This document shows positions 1-7,371 of a stretch of 64,000 nucleotides of DNA, piece after piece. The stretch covers positions 5,766,001 through 5,830,000 of the forward strand of contig NZ_JQMJ01000004.1 of the NCBI RefSeq assembly GCF_000744655.1. Reading direction: 5' to 3'. A model generated the notes under the pieces. It had not been told where the DNA came from. It ran no database searches and was given only the letters and a program-made list of their open reading frames with translations. A program made the translations under genes and the position numbers. The stretch is from Streptacidiphilus rugosus AM-16 (lineage in GTDB: Bacteria > Actinomycetota > Actinomycetes > Streptomycetales > Streptomycetaceae). Each line of letters begins with the position of its first letter. Positions within the stretch are counted from its first letter, which is position 1.

Positions 1-72
1 GTAGTGGGCTTCGCCATATTGAGCCGTGTCGGCCACAAGGGTGACCGAAGTCCAAGGGGGAGGAGTCAGGAG

Positions 73-198
73 ATGAAACGGACGATCGTCTGGGGGGCTG
101 TCGTCGCAGCAGTCCTCATGGGTCTGCTCATCGCAGCCGGGGCGTCTGGGGCACAGGCGGTGCCCATCCCGGACGCCGGCCACAACAAGATGATATGA
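73..198 (+). CDS. 41-residue signal-peptide-like microprotein, candidate substrate of the Sdp-like system
   Basis: The start is the ATG at 73, with AGGAG at 61-65 seven bases upstream; the frame is also open to the left edge of the window, so a longer reading cannot be excluded. The product begins with Lys-Arg, has one hydrophobic stretch (about residues 4-22), then a small-residue run AGASGAQA that resembles a signal peptidase site, and a short polar tail VPIPDAGHNKMI. It has no cysteine. The stop TGA overlaps the sdpA start (ATGA, 195-198), so translation is probably coupled. I do not recognise a family. As the first gene of an Sdp-like operon it could be the processed toxin peptide, a guide or leader peptide, or an immunity peptide. 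The role is inferred from position only; a longer SdpC-type precursor could lie upstream of the window. Confidence 0.6.
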   Translation: MKRTIVWGAVVAAVLMGLLIAAGASGAQAVPIPDAGHNKMI

Positions 199-767
199 AG
201 CGCCCTAAGTTGAGGGCCCCCGACGGCCGGCCCGCAGGGCTGGGCGCGGGGGCCCACGGATTCACCTTCACACTCGTGTTGGTGTCTGCATTCGCGGTGA
301 CTGCGCTTGTGGCTCAAATGCCGGTTGGCCCCGGGGCTTCCCTGCCTAGCACATACCGAACGACCGCACACACCATGTGGCCGCAAGGCTGGTCGTTCTT
401 CGCAGATGAAGGAGATGTGGACGACGTCACAGCACTCCGCCCGGGTGACGCGGGTGGCGCTCCGGCCAATGCGGCGGCAGTCGGGAACAGTTGGGGCCTG
501 AGCCGACTCCCGGATGCCATCTATCGGCAAGCCGTCTTCGTCTCTGGAGAGGTTCCGATGACAAGGTGGGTGAACTGCCTTGCCCGCTCGGTCCAATCTG
601 CGGCGGAACGCTGCGCCGCGCTAGCGAAGCCAGTCGTTGCCCTCAGCAACCCATTCCGCCCGGCACTCCTCTGTGGAGTCTACATTCTGGTGAAGGGCAA
701 ACCGTGGGTCGGACTGGAGCGCCAGGAAAGTTTGGTATCCGTCGTTCGCCTGACCTGTTCTCGGTGA
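195..767 (+). CDS. sdpA: SdpA-family antimicrobial peptide system protein
   Basis: A 190-residue protein with one N-terminal membrane helix (about residues 22-42) and an extracytoplasmic domain. The motif PQGWSFF at residues 63-69 and NSWGLSR at 98-104 followed by a polar RQ pair are what I know as SdpA-family signatures. In Bacillus subtilis SdpA works with SdpB to mature the SdpC precursor into the SDP killing peptide; the exact chemistry is unresolved. Cysteines occur at 128, 140, 160 and 188. The gene overlaps the 41-residue ORF by ATGA and sdpB by GTGA (764-767), so the three are translationally coupled. Base composition is clearly lower in G+C than the genes after 6 kb, consistent with horizontal acquisition. 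Family assignment is from motif memory, not a search. Confidence 0.75.
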   Translation: MKRPKLRAPDGRPAGLGAGAHGFTFTLVLVSAFAVTALVAQMPVGPGASLPSTYRTTAHTMWPQGWSFFADEGDVDDVTALRPGDAGGAPANAAAVGNSWGLSRLPDAIYRQAVFVSGEVPMTRWVNCLARSVQSAAERCAALAKPVVALSNPFRPALLCGVYILVKGKPWVGLERQESLVSVVRLTCSR

Positions 768-1705
768 GCCGATTTCTGGATCGAACGGAAGTATTCGATC
801 CCCGCAGCCACTCTTTGGCGATCGGCCGATCGCTGCTCGCCAGCGCCGAAATGACGGTACTGATCTCCTCGCCCGACAGGGTCCTCTTCGGAAGTGGCCC
901 TTACGGATCCTATGGAACACTGTGCACCGGGCTGGGCAGAGCATCCCTGTGGTGTGCATTCGGAAGCACCAACCAAGCCCTTCATCTGGCATCGACTGTG
1001 GCGATCCTGGTGCTCGTCGGAGTCATGGTCGGCTTCCGACCCCAGTGGTTGTGCATTCCCCACTGGTACGTGGCATTCAGTTTGGCCACCCGTACCACGG
1101 TCCTCAACGGCGGAGACGCAGTCGCCCAGATCCTGACGTTGCTCCTGATTCCGTGCTGCCTGGGCGACCGTCGCGCCTGGCAGTGGAGCCACCCCACCGA
1201 GAGGCTGGCGCCCACGTGGAGTGGCAGTTCATACGCGGCAGTGCTCCTTTTACGGTGCCAGTTGGCTGGGATCTACCTCGAGGCCGCAGTCTCAAAACTC
1301 GCCCATGCGAGCTGGCGGCAAGGGAAGGCGATGCCCGCGATTCTTCTCGGCGACCCCCTGTTCGCATTGACCGGCAACGCCAGAGAGCTGGTCGAACAGG
1401 TCTTCACTTTGGCGTGGACCAAAACGGCAATGTCCTTGTCGGTCATCGGCATTGAGCTGGCGATCGGGGGCGCGATCCTGGGCCGGGCAGGCATCCGTCG
1501 ACTGGCTCTTGCCCTCGTGATTCTGCTCCACGCCGCGATTATTCTCGCCATGGGACTCTTCAGCTTCGGTCTGATCATGATCGCAGCCATGGTCGTGGCG
1601 AGCATGCCAACCCGATATACGCCTTCCCGGCTACTCAGGCCCGCATGGGCAGGCGACCGCGCGTCCGACACAGTACGGTTCCATGAAAGAGAGATGCACC
1701 CATGA
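764..1705 (+). CDS. sdpB: SdpB-family (HTTM-like) membrane protein
   Basis: The GTG at 764 overlaps the sdpA stop (GTGA), which gives a 313-residue product; an in-frame extension to about 491 exists but would run through most of sdpA. The protein is polytopic with roughly six to seven helices. It shows HTTM/SdpB features: an N-terminal SHSLAIGRSLLA segment (residues 15-26), NGGD at 115-118, the YLEAAVSKL...W..G helix at 171-187, and a late HAAI...FSFGLIM helix (256-271). HTTM proteins include vitamin K-dependent gamma-carboxylase relatives; Bacillus SdpB is needed for SDP peptide maturation. The stop overlaps the next start (ATGA, 1702-1705). The protein probably modifies or processes the operon peptide at the membrane together with SdpA. 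The family call is firm, the substrate is inferred. Confidence 0.8.
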   Translation: MSRFLDRTEVFDPRSHSLAIGRSLLASAEMTVLISSPDRVLFGSGPYGSYGTLCTGLGRASLWCAFGSTNQALHLASTVAILVLVGVMVGFRPQWLCIPHWYVAFSLATRTTVLNGGDAVAQILTLLLIPCCLGDRRAWQWSHPTERLAPTWSGSSYAAVLLLRCQLAGIYLEAAVSKLAHASWRQGKAMPAILLGDPLFALTGNARELVEQVFTLAWTKTAMSLSVIGIELAIGGAILGRAGIRRLALALVILLHAAIILAMGLFSFGLIMIAAMVVASMPTRYTPSRLLRPAWAGDRASDTVRFHEREMHP

Positions 1706-2703
1706 GTTTTGAAATTGAACTATTCTCGCCCCTTGAAGCGTCCAATGGCGACCTGAGGGAGTGCTACCAGGTCATCGTGTCCGTCGTCGCCGAAGAGTTT
1801 CCCGAGCAGCCCATTCCGACCTTTGACGCGTATGTCGGACAAATGCGAACTGGCACGTCACTGCTTGGCGAACGGAGCTATTGGGTCGCCCGGGAGCAGG
1901 GTGAGATTCTCGGGGTCGCAACGCTAGAACTTCCCGCATTCGAGAACAGCGATGTGGCCGTCGTCACTGTTCGGGTCAGGCCGACTGCACGGCGCCGCGG
2001 CATCGGCCGGGCGCTGCTTCGGACGGCGATCGCCCAAGCCCGTACGGAGTCTCGCGGCCTACTGAACGTTCAGAGCGTGAAGGTCGACGGCGAAGGCGAG
2101 CGGTGGGCCACAAAGCTCGGATTCGAGACGGTCCAGAGCTACGTGCTGCAACGGCTGGAGATCGCCGCTGTCGAGCCACGGCTTTGGCAGGTGAGCGTTC
2201 CCGACGGTTTCCGCCTGCAGCACTGGAGCGGCCGGGCACCGCATGAGCTGGTCGCCGCCTACGCCCTGGCCCGAACAGCAATCGCGGACGCTCCACTCGG
2301 AGATTCGGAATTCAAGTTTCCCGAGTGGACCGTTGACCGTGTCCGTCAGCATGAGGCGGAGATTGAGGAACGCGGTGACATCCACTGGGTGGTTGTGGCT
2401 GTGTGCGAGCGCAGCGGGGCGGTTGCCGGTCTGACCGAGATGCTCTTCACCCCGCACCGGCCTGGGTTGGGCCTGCAACAGGAGACAGCAGTGCCTCCAG
2501 CTTTCCGGGGACAAGGCTTGGGTCAGCTCGTCAAGGCCGAGATGATGCAGTGGGTGACCCGTCAGCGTCCGGAGATCCATTCGATCGTCACGAACACTGC
2601 AGCGGACAATACGTACATGATCAGGGTGAACCGGCAAATCGGCTACGCCACCGACTGCACAGTCGCCGACATGGAAGCGCGAGTCGAAGGGCTCAGCATC
2701 TGA
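1702..2703 (+). CDS. tandem GNAT-family N-acetyltransferase
   Basis: A 333-residue cytoplasmic protein with two GNAT folds. The first has the acetyl-CoA loop RRRGIG at residues 98-102 followed by RALLRTAI. The second has RGQGLG at 269-274 and the usual late Asn/Tyr segment ADNTYMIRVNRQIGY (301-315). Two-domain GNATs of this size include mycothiol-synthase-like and antibiotic-modifying enzymes; nothing here fixes the acceptor. The start overlaps the sdpB stop (ATGA), which places the enzyme in the same translational unit as the Sdp-like genes. Reasonable roles are self-protection by acetylating the toxin or its precursor, or N-acetylation of the peptide as a maturation step. Both are inferences from position. 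Fifty-three bases separate it from the downstream regulator. Confidence 0.75.
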   Translation: MSFEIELFSPLEASNGDLRECYQVIVSVVAEEFPEQPIPTFDAYVGQMRTGTSLLGERSYWVAREQGEILGVATLELPAFENSDVAVVTVRVRPTARRRGIGRALLRTAIAQARTESRGLLNVQSVKVDGEGERWATKLGFETVQSYVLQRLEIAAVEPRLWQVSVPDGFRLQHWSGRAPHELVAAYALARTAIADAPLGDSEFKFPEWTVDRVRQHEAEIEERGDIHWVVVAVCERSGAVAGLTEMLFTPHRPGLGLQQETAVPPAFRGQGLGQLVKAEMMQWVTRQRPEIHSIVTNTAADNTYMIRVNRQIGYATDCTVADMEARVEGLSI

Positions 2704-2756
2704 GCCGGACCCCCGCAACCCCGTTCGATGACACCACCGAAGCGTAGGCTTCCCAC

Positions 2757-5700
2757 GTGACCAGTACACGATCGTCCGCAGACAGCGACCAGTTGGGGGC
2801 CCCGGGCCCTGAGGCCGGTGACGGCACTGGTGTGCGGGTGGAGGTTCGACTCTTGGGCCCGCTGGACTTCATCGTGGACGGCAGGAGCATCGCACTCGGG
2901 GGCCCTCGTGCTCGTCGCCTCTTGGCGCTACTGATCCTCCACAACAATGAGGTCGTGTCAGTCGAACGGATAGTCGACACACTGTGGGATGAGCCCCCTT
3001 CATCGGCTCGCCAGCAAGTACACAACGTTGTTGGCGGGTTGAGACGAGCACTGCGTGCGGGCGAGCGCTCGGTCGAACTGGTCACCAGCGAGGCTGGCTA
3101 TTCGCTCAAGGTTGAGCCGGCCATCGTCGACCTCGCCCGCTTCCAGACGAGGGTGCAAGAGGCGGACCTGGCCGCGAGCGCGGGGGACGTCGAGAAGGGC
3201 ATCCAACTCTTGAGCGAAGCGCTGGATACATGGAGGGGGGAGCCCCTCGGTGGGCTTTCGACGGGGCCCCTGGCCAATGCCGTGACGGTGTTGACGGATC
3301 AACGACTCTCAGCCGTTGAACGTCTGGCCGAACTTCGACTGGACCGGGGACGCCCAGCTGAGTCGATTCCCAATCTCGTGGAGTTGGTCGAAGCATTCCC
3401 CTACCGGGAATCACTTCGCGCATGGTTGATGCGATTGCTCCAAGCCGCGGGTCGGCAGGCTGATGCCCTGGCGCTCTTCGACGAGGGGCGCCGACTGTTG
3501 AGCGAAGAGCTGGGGCTGGACCCCAGTCTCGTGCTGCAGGAAGCGCACTCGTACGTTCTCGCGGGAGCGCCCACCACGGTCCACGGACCACCAAGCCAGC
3601 ATCAGGGACAGGCTCCGACTCCCCTGGGCACGAGGGTGGGGGCCGAACGAAGGTTCCTGCCTCGCGACATCGTGGAGTTCACCGGACGTGAGGCCGAGCT
3701 TCGACAACTTGTTGAAGACGCCCGGCAAGTCGGGACCGGTGCCCTGGTTGTATCGGCAATCAACGGAATGGGCGGGGTGGGAAAGACGACGCTCGCCGTG
3801 CGCCTCGCGCACATGCTTACCGAGGACTATCCGGATGGCCAGTTCTTCATCGATCTCCAAGGCTTCAGTGCCGGAGCGGAGCCCGTGGAGCCGACTCAGG
3901 CTCTGAAATCGCTACTCCTCAGCGTCGGCACTCCACCCGAGCTGATTCCGATGGACCTTGAAAGTCGCAGTGCCCTGTGGAGGTCACACCTGGCCGGAAG
4001 GCGAGCCCTGCTCCTGCTTGACAACGCGGTAAGCGCCGTCCAGGTCCGCCCCCTGCTGCCTGGTACACCCGATTCGCTCGTCTTGATCTCAAGTAGGCGC
4101 CGCATGCCGTCGTTGGAGGGGTCTGTCCCGCTCTCCCTCGATGTCATGAATTTCGCGGACGCCATTGCCTTGTTCAGTTGTATCGTCGGCCAGGAACGGA
4201 CCGAGGCAGAGCAGGATGCCGCAGCGCAGGTCGTCAACTTGTGCGGACGCCTGCCGCTGGCAATCCAGGTGGCAGCCTCTCGGCTGCGAGACCGGGTCCA
4301 CTGGGCCATCGATGACGCCGTCGGGCAGCTGAAGGATCAGGAGAGCCGCTCACGCTTCCTCACGACAGACGACCGGAGTGTCATGACCGTGCTCACCTGG
4401 TCGTACCGTCATCTGTCAGAGCGGCAACAGGCCGTATTCAGGTTGCTCGGCATCCATCCGGGTGCCGACTTCGACGCGTACTGCATCGCTGCGCTGGCGG
4501 ACATTTCCCTGGCCGAGGCCATCACCATTCTCGATGAACTCTTCGACGTCCACCTCCTTGAGCAGCGTTCACCGGGACGCTACAGCCTCCACGACCTCTT
4601 GCGGGACTGCTCGCTCGTTGCCCTGCGGCGAGACGGCCGCCGTGAGGAGAGAGAGGAGGCTACGAGGCGTCTCCTGGACTACTACCTGTGGTCGGTGCAC
4701 TCGTGGAGCCGCCCGATCATCAGAAGCTGGTTCAGGTTCGAGGTTGGCATCGCCCACATGCCTCGATTCGTGATAGCCATGCCAAGTGCCGAAGAAGCGC
4801 TGGACCGCCTGGAGGGCGAGTACCGCAACATCAGGTCTGCCATAACTCTTGCACTCGACACCGGAAGCCATGAACACGTGTGGCAGCTCATCTGTTCGCT
4901 ACTCCCCTACTTCAGTGCGCGCTTTGACTACGGAGTCGAGACCGAGGAACTCGCCACACTCGGGCTGGGCAGCGCGCGCATCGCCGGGAATTTGGCCGGG
5001 GAGTCCATGTGCCTAATGGCCCTGGCGCACAGCCGCAGAACGCGGGGGGACAGTCACGCGGCTCAAGCGCTGGCGGAGCAGGCCATCAGCCTCAGCAGTG
5101 AGAACGGCGACAGGGAGCGAGAAGTTTACCAGCGTACCGGGCTTGGCATTGTCCACTTGGATGAGAATCGCTTCGAGGATGCTCTGGAGTGCTTCACCGC
5201 TGCCATGGAGTTGTCCCTCGATGTCGGAGATCGCGAGTCGGAGGCTGGCCTCACCAACAACCTTGGGGTGGTGTGTCGCGAGCTCGGTCGGCTTGATGAG
5301 GCACTGCGTTACTTGCAGCGTACACTGGCCCTCGAACTGGAGTCTGACTCACGCTCCGCACAGGCTTTCACGCTCTCCAACATCGCGCAGATCTGGTTGC
5401 TCCGAGGAGACGGCAGCGCTGCGGAAACGGCTTTCAGCGAAGCGCTCGTCATGAGTAGAGCCGTCCGCAGCAAGCGGGCCGAGACGCTCGCTCTGCTCGG
5501 TCTTTGCGCAACCAAACGTTGGACGAGCGACCTAGTGGCCTCGCTCGGGTGCGGACGCGAGGCGTTGGAGACCGCAAGGCAAGCCGACTGGTTCGATCTC
5601 GAAGGGGACAGTCTCAATGCGCTGGGCGACACTTATCTGTCCTTGGGAGACCTCGACTCCGCAGAGAACATCTTTATCCAGGCTGGCAGTATCGCGCAGG

Positions 5701-5924
5701 AACGCAACTCCGAGCGCTACTTGGCTCGGGCACGTGAGGGGCTGGCTCACACGGCTGCAGCACGTGGTGACCTCCTCGTCGGACGCTATCTCTGGCACGA
5801 AGCCCTCCGGGCACACCCAGGGGGAGTAGTTGACGCTGCGGCCGCTAGAGGGCATCTGGATGCCGCACACCCAGCGGACTCGCCCTGCTGGAGGTGCGCG
5901 CTGGTGCAACCTCGTTCCCATTGA
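2757..5924 (+). CDS. SARP-family regulator with NB-ARC ATPase and TPR domains
   Basis: A 1055-residue AfsR-type protein starting at GTG 2757. Order of domains: OmpR-like winged helix (about 27-118), bacterial transcriptional activation domain (about 122-265), NB-ARC/STAND NTPase with P-loop GMGGVGKTT near residue 338 and Walker B LLLLDN near 417, and a TPR-rich C-terminus (about 730-1040). Family members bind direct repeats near promoters and use ATP and TPR-bound partners as switches for antibiotic or peptide clusters. It lies co-directionally 53 bases after the GNAT gene and shares the lower G+C of the island, so it is likely the cluster-situated regulator of the Sdp-like operon. A second, higher-G+C paralogue lies at 34.9-37.8 kb. 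Direct targets cannot be read from the sequence. Confidence 0.88.
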   Translation: MTSTRSSADSDQLGAPGPEAGDGTGVRVEVRLLGPLDFIVDGRSIALGGPRARRLLALLILHNNEVVSVERIVDTLWDEPPSSARQQVHNVVGGLRRALRAGERSVELVTSEAGYSLKVEPAIVDLARFQTRVQEADLAASAGDVEKGIQLLSEALDTWRGEPLGGLSTGPLANAVTVLTDQRLSAVERLAELRLDRGRPAESIPNLVELVEAFPYRESLRAWLMRLLQAAGRQADALALFDEGRRLLSEELGLDPSLVLQEAHSYVLAGAPTTVHGPPSQHQGQAPTPLGTRVGAERRFLPRDIVEFTGREAELRQLVEDARQVGTGALVVSAINGMGGVGKTTLAVRLAHMLTEDYPDGQFFIDLQGFSAGAEPVEPTQALKSLLLSVGTPPELIPMDLESRSALWRSHLAGRRALLLLDNAVSAVQVRPLLPGTPDSLVLISSRRRMPSLEGSVPLSLDVMNFADAIALFSCIVGQERTEAEQDAAAQVVNLCGRLPLAIQVAASRLRDRVHWAIDDAVGQLKDQESRSRFLTTDDRSVMTVLTWSYRHLSERQQAVFRLLGIHPGADFDAYCIAALADISLAEAITILDELFDVHLLEQRSPGRYSLHDLLRDCSLVALRRDGRREEREEATRRLLDYYLWSVHSWSRPIIRSWFRFEVGIAHMPRFVIAMPSAEEALDRLEGEYRNIRSAITLALDTGSHEHVWQLICSLLPYFSARFDYGVETEELATLGLGSARIAGNLAGESMCLMALAHSRRTRGDSHAAQALAEQAISLSSENGDREREVYQRTGLGIVHLDENRFEDALECFTAAMELSLDVGDRESEAGLTNNLGVVCRELGRLDEALRYLQRTLALELESDSRSAQAFTLSNIAQIWLLRGDGSAAETAFSEALVMSRAVRSKRAETLALLGLCATKRWTSDLVASLGCGREALETARQADWFDLEGDSLNALGDTYLSLGDLDSAENIFIQAGSIAQERNSERYLARAREGLAHTAAARGDLLVGRYLWHEALRAHPGGVVDAAAARGHLDAAHPADSPCWRCALVQPRSH

Positions 5925-6245
5925 ATCGAGCATGTTTTGAGCTGTCATCACTTGATGCCATGACATGGTGCTGGACTGCTGTTCGCGGAGCCGTACGAGC
6001 ACCGTCCAGACCGCGGTATCTGCTCAGACGCAGTCGACCTTGAGCGCCACACCGCCGGGATCTCGGTCTGCTGAAACCCAGAGCATGGGATCACGCACGG
6101 GCGCACGGAGGCACACGGGCGGGCGGCGCGCGCCTCCGGTCGCGGTGGGGCGGGCGCTTCGCGGACGGAGCGCCGGGTACTCCAGCAGGAGTCCCGGCGG
6201 CCGTGTTCCGAGGGCCGCCCGAAGCCGACCAAGCGAGGAGTGGCC
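5925..6245. other. intergenic stretch at the edge of the low-GC island
   Basis: No convincing gene is seen on either strand. The first part (to about 6060) keeps the lower G+C of the island; from about 6090 the composition switches to the very high G+C of the rest of the window. This is therefore a plausible right boundary of an acquired segment, but I see no flanking direct repeat, integrase or tRNA gene. Confidence 0.5.
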
Positions 6246-6461
6246 ATGAGCGGTCTGGACGGGCTGGAGCCGGTCGCGACGTTCTGCGGGAGCTGCGACT
6301 GCGGCTGCCCGCAGCTGTTCGTCGACGTCGACGCGCCTGCTGAGCGCCGCGTCGTGCTGACCGACGACTTCGGGCAGCGGGTGGAGATGAGCGCCGACCA
6401 GTTCTCCTCCCTGCTGGCGGAGGCGAAGGCCGGTCGGCTCGACGCCGCGGCGAAGGCCTGA
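6246..6461 (+). CDS. small Cys-rich protein, possible metal-binding
   Basis: The ATG at 6246 follows GAGGAG (6235-6240) at five bases. The 71-residue product has a compact cysteine cluster, CGSCDCGC, at residues 15-22, then an acidic/hydrophobic strand region and a C-terminal helix rich in Ala and Lys. The Cys spacing (C-x2-C-x-C-x-C) would suit zinc or iron-sulphur binding, but no function is known to me. Similar short proteins are, from memory, common in Streptomyces, often near regulators. It stands alone between the Sdp-like island and the OB-fold/flotillin unit. Confidence 0.7.
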   Translation: MSGLDGLEPVATFCGSCDCGCPQLFVDVDAPAERRVVLTDDFGQRVEMSADQFSSLLAEAKAGRLDAAAKA

Positions 6462-6624
6462 GCGGCCCGACGCGGCACGGATGTGAGCTGAACCAGGACA
6501 TCAAGAGAGCGCTAAGACTGCCGGGATCATGCAGTGCGCGAAGGCTCCCCCCGCTGCCACGCTGACCCTCGGCAGCGCGCACCAGGCGCGACTGCCGCGG
6601 ATTCTGCAGAGGCAGGCGACAGCA

Positions 6625-7304
6625 GTGGGCGGCTTTCTGAGGGCGGCGACGGGATTTCCCACCGTGCTCTTCACCTTCGCGCTGGTCGTCGTCGTGGCGT
6701 ACTGGGTGGTGGTGCTCGTCGGGGGCGTGCACCTCCACGGAGGCCACGGGCACGCGGGCCACGCCGGTCATGGTGGTCACGGGGGACACGGGGGACGGGC
6801 CGCCGGGGGCGGGCCGGGCACGGGGGGCGTGGTGTGCGTGGGGGGCTGCAGAAAACGCTGGGGCTGGGTGGGGTGCCGATCACGGTGGCGGTGTCGCTGC
6901 TGGTCGCCTTCGCCTGGTTCACCGCGCTCGCGGGGCGGGCGCTGCTGGGGGGCGGGGACGGGGGCATCCTGCTGGCGGCGGCCCTGGTCGGGGGGTGGGT
7001 CGGGGCCCGGGTGCTGGCCTGGCCGCTGCGGCGGTTCATGCCGACCCCGGCCCCGCCACCCAGCCGCAGGGACTTCGTCGGCCGCACCTGCGTCATCCGC
7101 ACCGGGCGGGTCGGCCCGGACTTCGGCCAGGCGGAGGTCCGCGCCGCCGACGGCTCCGCCGCGCTGGTCCAGGTCCGCCAGAGCCTCGTCGAGGCCGCCG
7201 GCCAGGGCAGTGCGTTGACCTCCGGCGCCGCCGCGCTGATCTACGACTACGACGCAGAGGGCGAGTTCTTCCGGGTCATGCCCGACCTGCCGGCCATGGG
7301 CTGA
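6625..7304 (+). pseudogene. YqiJ-like OB-fold membrane protein, interrupted by a -1 frameshift
   Basis: The N-terminal half reads from GTG 6625 (AGAGGCAGG at 6608-6616 upstream): a membrane helix FPTVLFTFALVVVVAYWVVV, then a His/Gly-rich run (HGGHGHAGHAGHGGHGGHGG). The second half, with further membrane helices (SLLVAFAWFTALAG) and a C-terminal OB-fold-like domain (RDFVGRTCVIRTGRVGPDFGQAEV...), is in the -1 frame and ends at 7304. The switch must fall between about 6800 and 6850, a tract of G runs. Two in-frame G_GGG_GGC heptamers (6822-6828, 6840-6846) lie there, so a sequencing indel, real decay or programmed slippage are all possible. Reconstructed length is about 226 residues. Such proteins pair with flotillin/YqiK, the next gene; E. 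coli has the same yqiJ-yqiK order. Confidence 0.7.
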
Positions 7305-7371
7305 GCCGCTTCGTCGCCACCGTCTTCTTCTCTTCGCTTCATCCACCGCAAGGTTCTCCAAGGGAACAGCC

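Noticed and set aside
6730..6800. GGTCACGGGGGACAC-like repeats as a CRISPR-type array
   Set aside because: They are a short His/Gly codon repeat within a gene, without spacers of equal length or cas genes.
6529..7218. Uninterrupted plus-strand frame through the OB-fold gene
   Set aside because: After the His/Gly run this frame turns into Arg/Cys/Trp/Ser-rich nonsense, whereas the -1 frame gives the membrane and OB-fold segments. So the frameshifted reading is preferred.
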